From Demequina silvatica (lineage in GTDB: Bacteria > Actinomycetota > Actinomycetes > Actinomycetales > Demequinaceae): 64,000 nt of DNA. Positions 40,811-50,736 of the stretch are shown piece after piece. Position numbers and translations under genes: made by a program. Under the pieces are notes generated by a model. That model saw nothing but the letters and a program-made list of their open reading frames with translations. It searched no databases and was not told the origin of the DNA. The stretch spans positions 665,111-729,110 of the forward strand of contig NZ_BBMA01000002.1 of assembly GCF_000971215.1 (NCBI RefSeq), given 5' to 3'. How positions within the stretch are numbered: position 1 is the stretch's first letter; each line of letters starts with the position of its first letter.

Positions 40811-41997
40811 CCATCCGCGTGAAGCTGACCGCGCTGTTCGCGCTGCTGTTCGTGGTGCTCGCGGGCGTGCTGGTCACCACCGCCTACCTCTTCGTGGCGA
40901 GCGCCACCACCCCCGAGGCGCAGCAGGCCGAGCGCCAGCAGCTGCTCGAGGAGGCGCTCGAGGAGCAGGGCCTCACCGCCCCCGGCGCCCCGGACGGCGG
41001 CCCGATGCCGTCCGCGCGGCCGGACGACGCGGTGGCGCTGGCGCTCGAGCAGATCGCGCAGCAGGCGCGCCAGAACGTGCTCGACGACCTGCTGACGCGC
41101 TCGCTGGTGGCCTTCGCGCTGTCCGCGCTCATCGCGGTCGGGCTCGCGTGGTGGCTCGCGGGGCGCGTGCTGCGTCCCATCGACGAGATCTCGCACGCCG
41201 CGAGCACCCTGTCCGAGCGCACGCTGGACCGGCGGCTGCCCGAGGCCGGCGCCGACGACGAGTTCATGCGGCTGCGCCGCGCCTTCAACGGGATGCTCGC
41301 GCGCCTCGAGTCGGCGTTCGACTCGCGCCAGCGCTTCGCCGCGGACGCCTCTCACGAGCTCCGCACGCCGCTGGCCGTGCTGCGCGCCTCCGCCGACAAC
41401 GTGCTCACCTCCGCGCGCCCGTCCCGCCAGGCGCGCGAGCTCGCGGAGAAGGTCGAGCAGCAGGTGGGCCGCGCCGACTCGCTCATGACCAGCCTCCTCA
41501 CGCTCGCCCGCGCCGACGACGTGATCCACACCCGCCAGCCGGTGGACCTGGCCGATGTCGCCGCCGAGGTGGTGTCCGGCGCCTCCCCGCGCGCGACCGA
41601 GGCGGGGCTGGTGATCGACCTCGACCTCGCCGACGCGCCCGTGCTGGGCGACCCGGTGCTCCTCGAGCGCCTGGTGGCGAACCTGGTGGACAACGCGCTG
41701 CGCTACAACGCCGGGGCGGGCGGCTGGGTCCGGTGCCGCGTGTGGAGCGCGAACGGGCGGGCCTTCCTCGAGGTGTCCAACTCGGGCCCCCGGCTCGCGT
41801 CCGCCGAGATCCCCGCGCTGTTCGAGCGCTTCTCGCGGGGCGACCAGCGCTCCGAGGTCGCAGGTCACGGGCTGGGCCTGCCGATCGTGGCGCGGGTCAC
41901 CCAGGTGCACGCGGGCGTCATCGACGCGTGGCCGGGCGAGGAGGGCGGCCTGAGCATCCGCGTGTCCCTGCCGGCCCGCGCGGACGGCGACGGCTAG
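40807..41997 (+). CDS. Sensor histidine kinase
   Basis: 396 residues. Two helices (about 8-32 and 98-122) bracket a small, Gln/Glu-rich extracytoplasmic loop. A HAMP segment (GRVLRPIDEISHAASTL), the HisKA box with DASHELRTPLAVLRA, and the HATPase motifs N (NLVDNALRYN), a diverged G1 region and G2 (GHGLGLPIVARV) follow. The phosphoacceptor His is the one in SHELRTP. Partner of the overlapping OmpR-type regulator. Its stop codon shares the tetranucleotide CTAG with the stop of the converging VanZ-RDD gene. Confidence 0.95.
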   Translation: MTIRVKLTALFALLFVVLAGVLVTTAYLFVASATTPEAQQAERQQLLEEALEEQGLTAPGAPDGGPMPSARPDDAVALALEQIAQQARQNVLDDLLTRSLVAFALSALIAVGLAWWLAGRVLRPIDEISHAASTLSERTLDRRLPEAGADDEFMRLRRAFNGMLARLESAFDSRQRFAADASHELRTPLAVLRASADNVLTSARPSRQARELAEKVEQQVGRADSLMTSLLTLARADDVIHTRQPVDLADVAAEVVSGASPRATEAGLVIDLDLADAPVLGDPVLLERLVANLVDNALRYNAGAGGWVRCRVWSANGRAFLEVSNSGPRLASAEIPALFERFSRGDQRSEVAGHGLGLPIVARVTQVHAGVIDAWPGEEGGLSIRVSLPARADGDG

Positions 41998-43145
41998 GAC
42001 CCGCCCGGCCCGCGCATCGTCCCCGCGCCCGCGGCGGTGGACGCGTCCGTCGCGTCCGCCTGGACGGAACGCAACGCCGTCCGCGTCACCATCGTGGTGC
42101 CGGACACCAGGTCGCTGAGGGAGCGGCGGTCGCGCCGCGCGATCACCGTGAGCAGCTCCGCGACGAGCACCACCGGCAGCAGCGACGGCACGATCCCCCA
42201 GGTCGCCCACCGCACCGCCCAACGCAGCACCACCCGCGCGAGCGGCGGTCGCGCGGCCCCGTCCGCGACCGCCGGGGCGACGTCGAGCAGCAGCTGGCCC
42301 GGGGTGGTGCGGTCGCGGGTGAGCAGCGAGGGCATGAGCACCACGGCGGCGCCCGCGGCGAGGCCCAGCAGGACGGTCACCACGGGCTCCGCGAGCACCC
42401 GCTCGGCGTGCGCGAGCGTGGTCCGCGCAGCGAGCACCTCGAGCAGCGCCGCGGACGCCACGAAGGTCGCGGTGCCCACCAGCAGGAGGTCGACCATGAG
42501 CGCGGCCGCGCGGCGCGTCACGCCCGGAGGCGCCAGGTCGGGCGTCGCGACCGGGTTCGCGAACGCCGCGCGTGCGACCACCCGCGACAGCGCGAGGCCC
42601 ACGGCGCCGCCGGCGGTGTTGAGGAGGAGGTCGTCGACGTCGAACAGCCGGTACGGGCACGGGTAGATCCCGAACAGCGCGGTGCCCTGCGTCAGCTCGA
42701 TGAGCAGCGACGTCGCGCCGCTCACCAGGATCACCGCCGCCCCGCGCCATCGCGTCACCTGGTGGAGGAAGAAGCCGTACGGCACGAACAGCAGCACGTT
42801 GAGCGCCACCTGCAGGAACGCGAAGCCCGCCAGCGCGCCCAGGAACCCTCCGGACTCCACGGCGTCCCCGATGGGCAGGATCGAGCCCAGCGGCGTCAGC
42901 TGCCACGTGGACGTGAACGGCTCGCCGGTGCAGGCGACCTGTCCCGGCTGCGGCAGCGGGAACACGGTGAACGCGGCGAGCGCGCAGCCGGCGCCGAGCA
43001 GCCCGACCGCGCTCAGCAGCGGCCACGCGGGGAGACGGCCGTATCTGCGCACCACCACGCCGAGCGCGGGCAGCATCGCGAGGGGCAGGAGCGCGACCAT
43101 GAGGACGGCCGTGATGAGCGTGTCGACGTGGAGGTCGGGGCCCAT
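41994..43145 (-). CDS. VanZ-RDD fusion membrane protein
   Basis: 383 residues. The N-terminal half is a VanZ-like domain: five helices with ALNVLLFVPYGFFLHQVTRW, TSLLIELTQ and the FDVDDLLLNTAGGAVG end. The C-terminal half is an RDD domain (VTRRAAALMVDLLLVG ... RTTPGQLLLD ... RSLSDLVSGT). VanZ domains are linked to teicoplanin resistance and to envelope lipid-linked processes. RDD roles are unclear. ATG 43145 is leaderless behind TACGCT (43152-43157). A GGACGATGCG repeat lies just upstream of that box, and another encodes the final residues. Confidence 0.87.
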   Translation of the reverse strand: MGPDLHVDTLITAVLMVALLPLAMLPALGVVVRRYGRLPAWPLLSAVGLLGAGCALAAFTVFPLPQPGQVACTGEPFTSTWQLTPLGSILPIGDAVESGGFLGALAGFAFLQVALNVLLFVPYGFFLHQVTRWRGAAVILVSGATSLLIELTQGTALFGIYPCPYRLFDVDDLLLNTAGGAVGLALSRVVARAAFANPVATPDLAPPGVTRRAAALMVDLLLVGTATFVASAALLEVLAARTTLAHAERVLAEPVVTVLLGLAAGAAVVLMPSLLTRDRTTPGQLLLDVAPAVADGAARPPLARVVLRWAVRWATWGIVPSLLPVVLVAELLTVIARRDRRSLSDLVSGTTMVTRTALRSVQADATDASTAAGAGTMRGPGGS

Positions 43146-43151
43146 ACGGCC

Positions 43152-43157
43152 AGCGTA
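43152..43157 (-). promoter_or_regulatory. -10 box (TACGCT) for the leaderless VanZ-RDD gene
   Basis: TACGCT on the minus strand ends six bases before ATG 43145. The dispersed 10-mer (43161-43170) abuts it upstream. Confidence 0.5.
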
Positions 43158-43359
43158 GGGGGACGATGCGCGGGCCGGGCGGGATATCCGGCGTCGGCGT
43201 CCCAGGGGGAGGGAGCGGGACGCCGACGCTCGGAAGGGGGTGCGGCTCGGGCGGCCAAGTCCCCGGATGGTCGCCCGAGCCACGATCTGCCGGCCGGCTG
43301 CGATGCCGTGCCGTAAACCCTGTGTCTACGACGGTAGTGGCGGTCGGGGCCGGTTCCAG

Positions 43360-43373
43360 GGGACCTAGGTCCC
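43360..43373. promoter_or_regulatory. DosR/DevR-box-like palindrome GGGACCTAGGTCCC
   Basis: Perfect 14-bp palindrome. The half-sites GGGAC and GTCCC and their four-base spacing equal the DosR (DevR) dormancy box core, with CTAG in place of TWWA, and both flanks are G/C as in that consensus. It is 215 bases upstream of the VanZ-RDD start and 26 bases past the MFS stop. Confidence 0.45.
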
Positions 43374-43398
43374 GTCGTTTCCGAAGGGTCGCGCGCGG

Positions 43399-44670
43399 CT
43401 ACATGTGGGGAGGCGTCGGGGGCTGCTCGACGGCCTCCTCGCGCTCCGACGGCGGCGGTGCGTCCGCGAGCCGGGCGGCGTCGCCGCGCTCGGTGCTGCG
43501 CTTGAGGATCCCGGCGCTCGCGAGCACCAGCACCAGCGCGAGGCCGGCGCCCGCGGCGGACATCCCCAGGCCGGCGCGCGAGCCGTTCGACTCGATCAGG
43601 CCGCCCGCGAACCACGCGCCGAACGCGACCCCGACGCCCATGCCGATGCGCAGCCACGCCATGCCCTCGGTGATCTGGTCGCGACGCACCACGCGCTGCA
43701 CCACGGTGTCCGCGTTGGTGAGCGTGGGCGCGATGGTGAGGCCCGCGATGAGGCCCAGGCCGGCGAGCCACCACACGTTGGGCGCGAGGGCCAGCGCGCC
43801 GAAGCTCACGGTCATGAGCATCGCCATCACCACGGTGCGCTTCCACAGGGGCGCGCGCCAGTGGCGGGCGCCGTAGAGGAGGCCGCCGATGAGCGAGCCG
43901 GCGGACACGATCGCGATGATGATCCCGGACAGGGTCTGGCGCCCGGCCTCGTCCGCGAACGCGACCACGGAGATGTCGAACGCGCCGAACATCGCGCCGA
44001 TGCCGAGCGACACGAACGCGACCGCGATGACCGCGCCGGGCAGGCGCAGGCCCAGCGAGCCCGCGGAGCCGCCCTCGCGGGGGGCGGGCTCGGTGCCCGT
44101 CTGCGCGAGCAGGATGGTCATGCCGATCACGAGGCCCGCGAGGCACACCACCACGCCGAGCGGCGGCCACACCAGCGTGGCGAGGATGGTGGCGAGCGCC
44201 GGGCCGGACACGAACAGCACCTCGTCGAGGGCGCCCTCGAGCGCGAACGCGGTGTGGATGTCGCGGTCGGAGTGGAGCAGGTGGGACCAGCGGGCGCGCG
44301 TGAGCGAGCCCAGCGGGCCCTGGATCGACGCGATCGCGACCGCGAGCCACAGCGCCCACTCGGGGCCCTGGTTCATCGCGATGAGGATCGCCGCGGTGGC
44401 GCCGAGCACGAAGATGAGCGTGAGGGGGATCATCGCCCTGCGCTGCCCGATCCGGTCGACGAGCCGTGCCGTCGGGACGGTCTGCGCGGCCCACACGAGG
44501 GTGCCGACCGCAGCGACACGGCCGGCCATGGCGTAGCTGTCGTACTGCAGCTGGACCATGAGGATGACCGAGATGTTGAACATCGAGATGGGCAGGCGCG
44601 CCAGCAGGCCCGCGGCGGCGAAGGCCTTCGCGCCGGGGTGGGCCAGGATCACGCGGTAGTTGTCGAGCAC
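43399..44670 (-). CDS. MFS transporter (paralogue of 23710-25050)
   Basis: 423 residues, about twelve helices. MFS motif A-like loop TARLVDRIGQRRAMIPLTL follows helix two. The central loop (EPAPREGGSAGSLGLR) is polar. N-terminus YRVILAHPGAKAFAAAGLLARL parallels that of the other MFS protein of this window, as do GALDEVLFVSGPALATILAT and AWLRIGMGVGVAFGAWFAGG, so they are paralogues. Substrate unknown, efflux likely. It precedes the DosR-like palindrome and VanZ-RDD gene on the same strand. Confidence 0.88.
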   Translation of the reverse strand: MLDNYRVILAHPGAKAFAAAGLLARLPISMFNISVILMVQLQYDSYAMAGRVAAVGTLVWAAQTVPTARLVDRIGQRRAMIPLTLIFVLGATAAILIAMNQGPEWALWLAVAIASIQGPLGSLTRARWSHLLHSDRDIHTAFALEGALDEVLFVSGPALATILATLVWPPLGVVVCLAGLVIGMTILLAQTGTEPAPREGGSAGSLGLRLPGAVIAVAFVSLGIGAMFGAFDISVVAFADEAGRQTLSGIIIAIVSAGSLIGGLLYGARHWRAPLWKRTVVMAMLMTVSFGALALAPNVWWLAGLGLIAGLTIAPTLTNADTVVQRVVRRDQITEGMAWLRIGMGVGVAFGAWFAGGLIESNGSRAGLGMSAAGAGLALVLVLASAGILKRSTERGDAARLADAPPPSEREEAVEQPPTPPHM

Positions 44671-44722
44671 CAGGGAATGCTCTCACCACGGCGGGCCGGT
44701 TGCGATCCGACGAGCGGCCGTC

Positions 44723-45610
44723 CTAACGCGCGCCGGGCTCCTCATCGCCCTCGGCGGCGTCCTGCTGCTGATCCGTCGCCGGGGCTGAGCCGTCGAGCGT
44801 TCCCGGGCCGCCCTCGCCGGCGGCGCGGGGCGGCGGGAGCGTGCTGCGGTGGCGGCGTCGGCGATCCTGGAGCACCAGCGCCGTCGCGCCGCCGATGAGC
44901 ACGACCGCGGCGAGCGCGACCAGGCCCCAGCGCAGCAGCGGACCCCAGTCGCGCTCGACCGTCGCGCCGCCGACGATCCGGATGGAGTCGGACGCGAGCA
45001 GATCCGTCAGCCCCAAGGTCACCGTGTTGCCGGCGACCTCGCCCGCGGTCGCCTCGCGCACCAGGCCGGGGAAGGTGAAGGAGACGCCCACGTCGACGGT
45101 GCCCTCGACCAGCGCGAGCTGGTCCACCGGCACTCCGGCGTCGGCGAGCCCGCTCGCCGCGCCGGTCGCGATCTCGACCACGTACGCGTCGCCCTCCCGG
45201 GTCACCGCGGTGCCGCCGGTGAGCGGCGAGGCGCCCGCCGCATCGTCCACTCCCTCGAGCGGGACGTCGGTGACCGTGATCTCCACGCCTTCGCGGCCGT
45301 CCTCGTCGGCGTAGGCGGCGACCTCGACCGCGCCCGGGAACTCCTCCTCGAGCGGCTGGAGCCGCTCGCGCACCGCGTCGGGGTCGAGCAGCGCCTCGAC
45401 GTCGAGGGCGTCGGGGTCCACGCCCTCGGGGAGGTCCTCGCCCAGGCCCGCCAGCTGCTGCTCGAGCGCGGTGCGCGCCTGGTCCGTCATCGCGATGACG
45501 GCGTGCTGGGTCACGGTGTCGTGCTCGCCGAGGGTCGTCTCGGTCGTGACCCTCACGCATCCGGTGAGGGCGACCGCCCCGACCGCGAGAACGGCCCCCA
45601 GCCCGCGCAT
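44723..45610 (-). CDS. LppM-family lipoprotein with C-terminal helix
   Basis: 295 residues. Signal peptide with lipobox LTGC, followed by an LppM-like domain (CVRVTTETTLGEHDTVTQHAVIAM ... DVGVSFTFPGLVREA), a C-terminal transmembrane helix (LRWGLVALAAVVLIGGATALVL) and a basic, disordered tail. In mycobacteria LppM lies at the envelope and affects lipoglycans. The role here is unproven. The start ATG 45610 is the ATG within a GGGACGATGCG repeat and lies five bases after the phosphoglucomutase stop, so the two are probably one transcript. Confidence 0.85.
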   Translation of the reverse strand: MRGLGAVLAVGAVALTGCVRVTTETTLGEHDTVTQHAVIAMTDQARTALEQQLAGLGEDLPEGVDPDALDVEALLDPDAVRERLQPLEEEFPGAVEVAAYADEDGREGVEITVTDVPLEGVDDAAGASPLTGGTAVTREGDAYVVEIATGAASGLADAGVPVDQLALVEGTVDVGVSFTFPGLVREATAGEVAGNTVTLGLTDLLASDSIRIVGGATVERDWGPLLRWGLVALAAVVLIGGATALVLQDRRRRHRSTLPPPRAAGEGGPGTLDGSAPATDQQQDAAEGDEEPGAR

Positions 45611-45615
45611 CGTCC

Positions 45616-47292
<1,677 letters not shown>

Positions 47293-47398
47293 GGGGCCTA
47301 CTCTTCCATGCCCCTCCGACGGTCGCCAGGCCTCCCGTCCCGGTCAGGATCGGGTAAAGGCTTGGCAAGGGGTGGTACCAGGGCGGGTCACGTGTCGC

Positions 47399-47404
47399 TA
47401 GGCT
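47399..47404 (+). promoter_or_regulatory. -10 box (TAGGCT) for leaderless GT2 gene
   Basis: TAGGCT ends seven bases before GTG 47412, the spacing seen at other leaderless genes here. This is why 47412 is preferred over the GTG at 47406. Confidence 0.5.
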
Positions 47405-47411
47405 GGTGAGC

Positions 47412-48284
47412 GTGTCACGAGCTGAGGGCGGCGAGCCGAGGAAGGTGCCTGCTGACGCGCTCGCGCGCGCCCGGGCCCGCCGCGCCCGCGGACGCGGGAA
47501 CGCCCCCGTGCCAGGGCCGTCGGTCGCGGCGCTGATCGTCGCCCACGATCAGGCGCGGCGGATCGCGGCCACCGTCCGCGCCGCGCTCGCGATCCCCGGC
47601 GTGGACCTGGTGCTGGTGGTCGACGACGGCTCGACCGACAACACCCAGGAGCTCGCGCGCCGCGCCGGCGCCGTGGTGGTCCGCCACTCCCACGTGCGCG
47701 GCCGCTCCGCCGCGGTGGAGACCGGCGCCTCCGTCATCGCGATGCGCGACGAGCCCGACCGCGTCCCCCGCGCGATCCTCCTGCTCGACCCGAACCTGGG
47801 CCACTACGCGATCGGGGCGGCGCCGCTGGTGCCCGCCGTGCTCGAGGGCGTGTGCGACCTCGCGGTCGCGCTCACCGACGCGCAGGCCATCGCCCCCGGC
47901 GTGCCCTCGCGCATCGCCCGCACCGCCGTCGAGCACGCCACCGGCTGGTCGCCCCGGCAGCCGCTCGGCCGCATCCGCTGCCTCACCCGCGAGGCGCTCG
48001 AGGCGTCCATGCCGCTCGCGCGCGGCAACGGCCTGGAGCCGGCGATGACGCTCGACGTGCTCCACGCCGGGCTCACCATCACCGAGGTCGAGTGCGACAT
48101 CCGGCACAAGGGTCCGTCGATCGAGGACCGCACGCCCGTGGGACGGGCGAACCGGTACCGTGAGGTGCTGCTCGCGACCAGCGCGAGGCGCATCAAGGGC
48201 CGGGTCGCCACCGCCCGCACCGCCATGGGCAACCGCCTGCGGCCGGAGCGCGACGAGGCCCCGGAGATCGGGGAGGACGCGTGA
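47412..48284 (+). CDS. Family 2 glycosyltransferase
   Basis: 290 residues from GTG 47412 (a GTG two codons earlier is possible). The GT-A fold is visible: VAALIVAHDQARRIAATVRA, LVLVVDDGSTDNTQELARRAG, and HVRGRSAAVETGA. The DxD-like motif is LLLDPN, and the rest is shorter than in well-known GT2 enzymes, with a C-terminal EVECDIRHKGPSIED. No membrane helix. Donor and acceptor unknown. Its stop overlaps the start of the prephenate dehydratase gene (GTGA), an unexplained but conserved-looking coupling. Confidence 0.82.
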   Translation: MSRAEGGEPRKVPADALARARARRARGRGNAPVPGPSVAALIVAHDQARRIAATVRAALAIPGVDLVLVVDDGSTDNTQELARRAGAVVVRHSHVRGRSAAVETGASVIAMRDEPDRVPRAILLLDPNLGHYAIGAAPLVPAVLEGVCDLAVALTDAQAIAPGVPSRIARTAVEHATGWSPRQPLGRIRCLTREALEASMPLARGNGLEPAMTLDVLHAGLTITEVECDIRHKGPSIEDRTPVGRANRYREVLLATSARRIKGRVATARTAMGNRLRPERDEAPEIGEDA

Positions 48285-49213
48285 CGCTGCCGCGGTACGC
48301 CTACCTGGGACCCTCCGGCACCTTCACCGAGGCCGCCCTGCTCGCGATGGTCGACCCTGCCGAGGTCGAGGCCGTCCCCGCCGTGGACGTCCTCTCCGCG
48401 CTCGCGGCGGTGCGCGCCGGCGACGTGGACTTCGCCGTGGTGGCCATCGAGAACACGGTCGAGGGCGGCGTCACCGCCACGCTCGACACCCTCGCGACCG
48501 GCGACCCGCTGGTGATCCTGGGCGAGGTGGTGCTCCCCGTGTCCTTCGAGCTGGTCGCCCGCCCCGGCACCGCGATCGAGGACGTCCGCGCGGTGTCCGC
48601 CCACTCGCACGGCCTCAACCAGTGCCGCCGCTGGCTCGCCGCGAACCTGCCGGGCGCCGCGCAGATCGCCGCGTCCTCCAACGCCGCCGCCGCCGGGGAG
48701 CTCGCCGCCGGCGACGCCGCCTTCGAGGCCGCTCTCGCCCCTCCGGGACTGGGCGCCCGCCTGGGGCTCGAGGTGCTCGCGGCCGGCGTCGCGGACAACG
48801 TCCACGCGGCCACGCGCTTTGTCAAGGTGGGCCGCCCCGCCGCGGTCCCGCCGCCCACGGGCGCGGACAAGACCACGCTCGTGGTGCACCTGCCCGACGA
48901 CCGCGCCGGCGCGCTCCTCGCGATGCTCGAGCAGTTCGCGGCGCGCGGGGTCAACCTGTCGCGCATCGAGAGCCGTCCCCTGGCGGACCGCCCGGGCGAG
49001 TACTCCTTCTCCATCGACGCGCTCGGCCACATCGCGGAGCCGCGCGTGTCCGAGGCCCTGCTGGGCCTCAAGCGCACCAACCCCGTGGTGGTGTTCCTCG
49101 GCTCCTACCCCGCGGCCTCGGGCTACCCGACGCCCGTCACGCCCGGCACCTCCGAGGAGGACTTCGCCGAGGCGCGCGCGTGGGTCCAGGCCCTGCGCTC
49201 CGGGCGGCACTAG
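48281..49213 (+). CDS. pheA: Prephenate dehydratase
   Basis: 310 residues. Converts prephenate to phenylpyruvate in phenylalanine synthesis. PDT domain: YLGPSGTFTEAAL, VVAIENTVEGGVTATLDTL, HSHGLNQCRRWL and the catalytic ATRFVKVG. C-terminal ACT domain for Phe feedback: TTLVVHLPDDRAGALLAMLE and NLSRIESRP (the ESRP motif). No chorismate mutase domain, as usual in actinobacteria. GTG start overlapping the GT2 stop. An extra 25-residue tail (TPVTPGTSEEDFAEARAWVQ) follows the ACT domain. Confidence 0.95.
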   Translation: MTLPRYAYLGPSGTFTEAALLAMVDPAEVEAVPAVDVLSALAAVRAGDVDFAVVAIENTVEGGVTATLDTLATGDPLVILGEVVLPVSFELVARPGTAIEDVRAVSAHSHGLNQCRRWLAANLPGAAQIAASSNAAAAGELAAGDAAFEAALAPPGLGARLGLEVLAAGVADNVHAATRFVKVGRPAAVPPPTGADKTTLVVHLPDDRAGALLAMLEQFAARGVNLSRIESRPLADRPGEYSFSIDALGHIAEPRVSEALLGLKRTNPVVVFLGSYPAASGYPTPVTPGTSEEDFAEARAWVQALRSGRH

Positions 49214-49260
49214 ACGGGGTGCCTGCGGGGACGGTTGCGGGGTGGCGTGTGCCGTCGCCC

Positions 49261-49308
49261 GGGCCGCCGCTCGGGCCGCCGCCCGGGCCGCCGCGCGGGC
49301 CGTCCGCC
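49261..49308 (+). repeat. 12-bp tandem repeat (GGGCCGCCGCNC, about four units)
   Basis: Three near-exact and one diverged 12-base units directly downstream of pheA. In translated frames it would give Gly/Pro-rich nonsense. No gene spans it convincingly. May be slippage-prone intergenic sequence. Confidence 0.7.
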
Positions 49309-49410
49309 GTCGCACTGATAGGGGAGTGCAGACCGCGGGCCTGACCTCTGGTGCCGCGTATCAACGGAGCGCGGGCGCGACATGCCGCGTTCCGGTGACA
49401 CCCTGGAGCT

Positions 49411-49428
49411 CGCACACCAGCGTGTGCG
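49411..49428. terminator. Hairpin between convergent pheA and lipid kinase genes
   Basis: CGCACAC and GTGTGCG arms (7 bp) with a four-base loop CAGC. Position between converging genes suggests a bidirectional terminator. The rest of the 291-base gap (49214-49504) holds the tandem repeat and one dispersed 10-mer. Confidence 0.45.
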
Positions 49429-49504
49429 CACCTCGATGTGTCACGCTCGCACGTGTACCCCCGTGTGTCAGCGGAGGGCACCGCGGGACGATGCGCGGGC
49501 CGGG

Positions 49505-50698
49505 TCAGCCCGCCTGCGTCGCCTCCGCGTCGGCGACGGCCTCCTTGCCGGACGTCCCCGTGGCAGGAACGCGCAGCACGAGCGCGCCGGGCTGGACCTC
49601 CGCGAGGATCCGGGTCGCACGCCCGAGCGCCTCGCCGTCGACCTGCACCTTCTGCGGCTCGGCCACCTTGATCTCCACGGTGCTGCCGCGCACGTGGTCG
49701 ATCCGCGACGTGCGCCACACCCGCTGATGCCACGGCTCGCGGATCCCCGCGCCCTGCGCGACCACGGTGCCGAACAGCTCCGTCCAGCCTACGATCCCGC
49801 CGCGCGCGTCGAGGGTCGCGATGTCGATGCGGCCGTCGTCGAAGCTCGCGTCCGGGATCAGCTGGATACCCGCCGGCAGGCGCCCCACGTTCGCGATGAG
49901 CACGGTGCGCATGCGGCTGGTCTGCGGCTCGCCGTCGTCCACGGTGATCCGCGCCTCCATGCGCTTGCCCAGGTGGCGCACGGCGGCGAAGAAGTAGGCG
50001 ACCCACCCGAGCCTGCGCTTGAGGTTGTCGTCCGCGCCGGCCACCATCTCCGCGTCGAGGCCCGCGCCCGCGATCACCAGGAAGATGTGGCGCTCGCCCT
50101 CCCCGTCGCCGTCGGGAGTGCGCACCAGCTGGAGCCAACCGACGTCCGCCGTGCGCTCGGCGCCGTCGAGCGCAGTCCGCAGCAGCGCCGCCGTGTCGCC
50201 CAGCGGCAGGTCGAGGTTGCGCGCGAACAGGTTGCCGGTGCCCATGGGCATGATCGCCATGGGCACGCCGGTGCCGGCCACCGCCTCCGCGACCGCGCGT
50301 ACGGTGCCGTCGCCGCCCACGGCGACCACCAGGTCCGCGCCCGCGTCGATCGCCTCCTTGGCGATGTCCCGGCCCGGATCGTCCGGCGTGGTGTACAGCC
50401 ACATCGGCTGGGGCAGGTAGCGGATCGCGCACGCGCGCAGGGCCTGCTCGCGCAGCTCCGCGACGCCGTCCTTGGTGGGATTCGCGATGAACGCGACGCG
50501 CTCGCGGGCGTCCGAGCGCGCCGTCGCCGCGCCGAGCTCCATGGTGGGCATGGGCTTGATGAGCAGCAGGCGGCGCCACCGTCGCGGCACCGCGACCGGA
50601 TCGCGCTTGCCGATGTGGCGCGTGACGCTCACCACCAGCGCGAGACCCGCGACCGCGACCAGCAGGGCTATCAGGGAGATCACGAGCGCGGGGGTCAT
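49505..50698 (-). CDS. Diacylglycerol/sphingosine kinase-like lipid kinase
   Basis: 397 residues. An N-terminal membrane helix (ALVISLIALLVAVAGLALVVS) is followed by a DAGK catalytic domain: VAFIANPTKDG, the nucleotide loop VVAVGGDGTVRAVAEAV, and IMPMGTGNLFARNL. The C-terminal beta-domain ends VQVDGEAL. Likely phosphorylates diacylglycerol or a related lipid at the membrane. A TACGCT -10 box six bases before ATG 50698 makes it leaderless. It is back-to-back with serS, whose own -10 is only 14 bases away. Confidence 0.92.
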   Translation of the reverse strand: MTPALVISLIALLVAVAGLALVVSVTRHIGKRDPVAVPRRWRRLLLIKPMPTMELGAATARSDARERVAFIANPTKDGVAELREQALRACAIRYLPQPMWLYTTPDDPGRDIAKEAIDAGADLVVAVGGDGTVRAVAEAVAGTGVPMAIMPMGTGNLFARNLDLPLGDTAALLRTALDGAERTADVGWLQLVRTPDGDGEGERHIFLVIAGAGLDAEMVAGADDNLKRRLGWVAYFFAAVRHLGKRMEARITVDDGEPQTSRMRTVLIANVGRLPAGIQLIPDASFDDGRIDIATLDARGGIVGWTELFGTVVAQGAGIREPWHQRVWRTSRIDHVRGSTVEIKVAEPQKVQVDGEALGRATRILAEVQPGALVLRVPATGTSGKEAVADAEATQAG

Positions 50699-50704
50699 GA
50701 GGAG

Positions 50705-50710
50705 AGCGTA
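50705..50710 (-). promoter_or_regulatory. -10 box (TACGCT) for the leaderless lipid kinase gene
   Basis: TACGCT on the minus strand, six bases upstream of ATG 50698. It shares a 38-base intergenic region with the divergent serS promoter. Confidence 0.5.
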
Positions 50711-50723
50711 CGTCCGCCGTCGA

Positions 50724-50729
50724 TAGACT
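50724..50729 (+). promoter_or_regulatory. -10 box (TAGACT) for leaderless serS
   Basis: TAGACT ends seven bases before the serS ATG. There is no room for a T-box leader. Confidence 0.55.
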
Positions 50730-50736
50730 GACCCGC

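Larger units (their letters stand above)
43146..43398. other. 253-base intergenic region upstream of the VanZ-RDD gene
   Basis: Holds a TACGCT -10 box and a GGACGATGCG repeat near the VanZ-RDD start, and a perfect palindrome at 43360-43373. No coding sequence is supported. The middle contains a short A-rich patch (GTAAACCCTG) without a recognisable promoter. Confidence 0.5.

Noticed and set aside
50699-50736. T-box leader before serS
   Set aside because: The 38-base divergent gap leaves no space, and a -10 box lies seven bases before the ATG.
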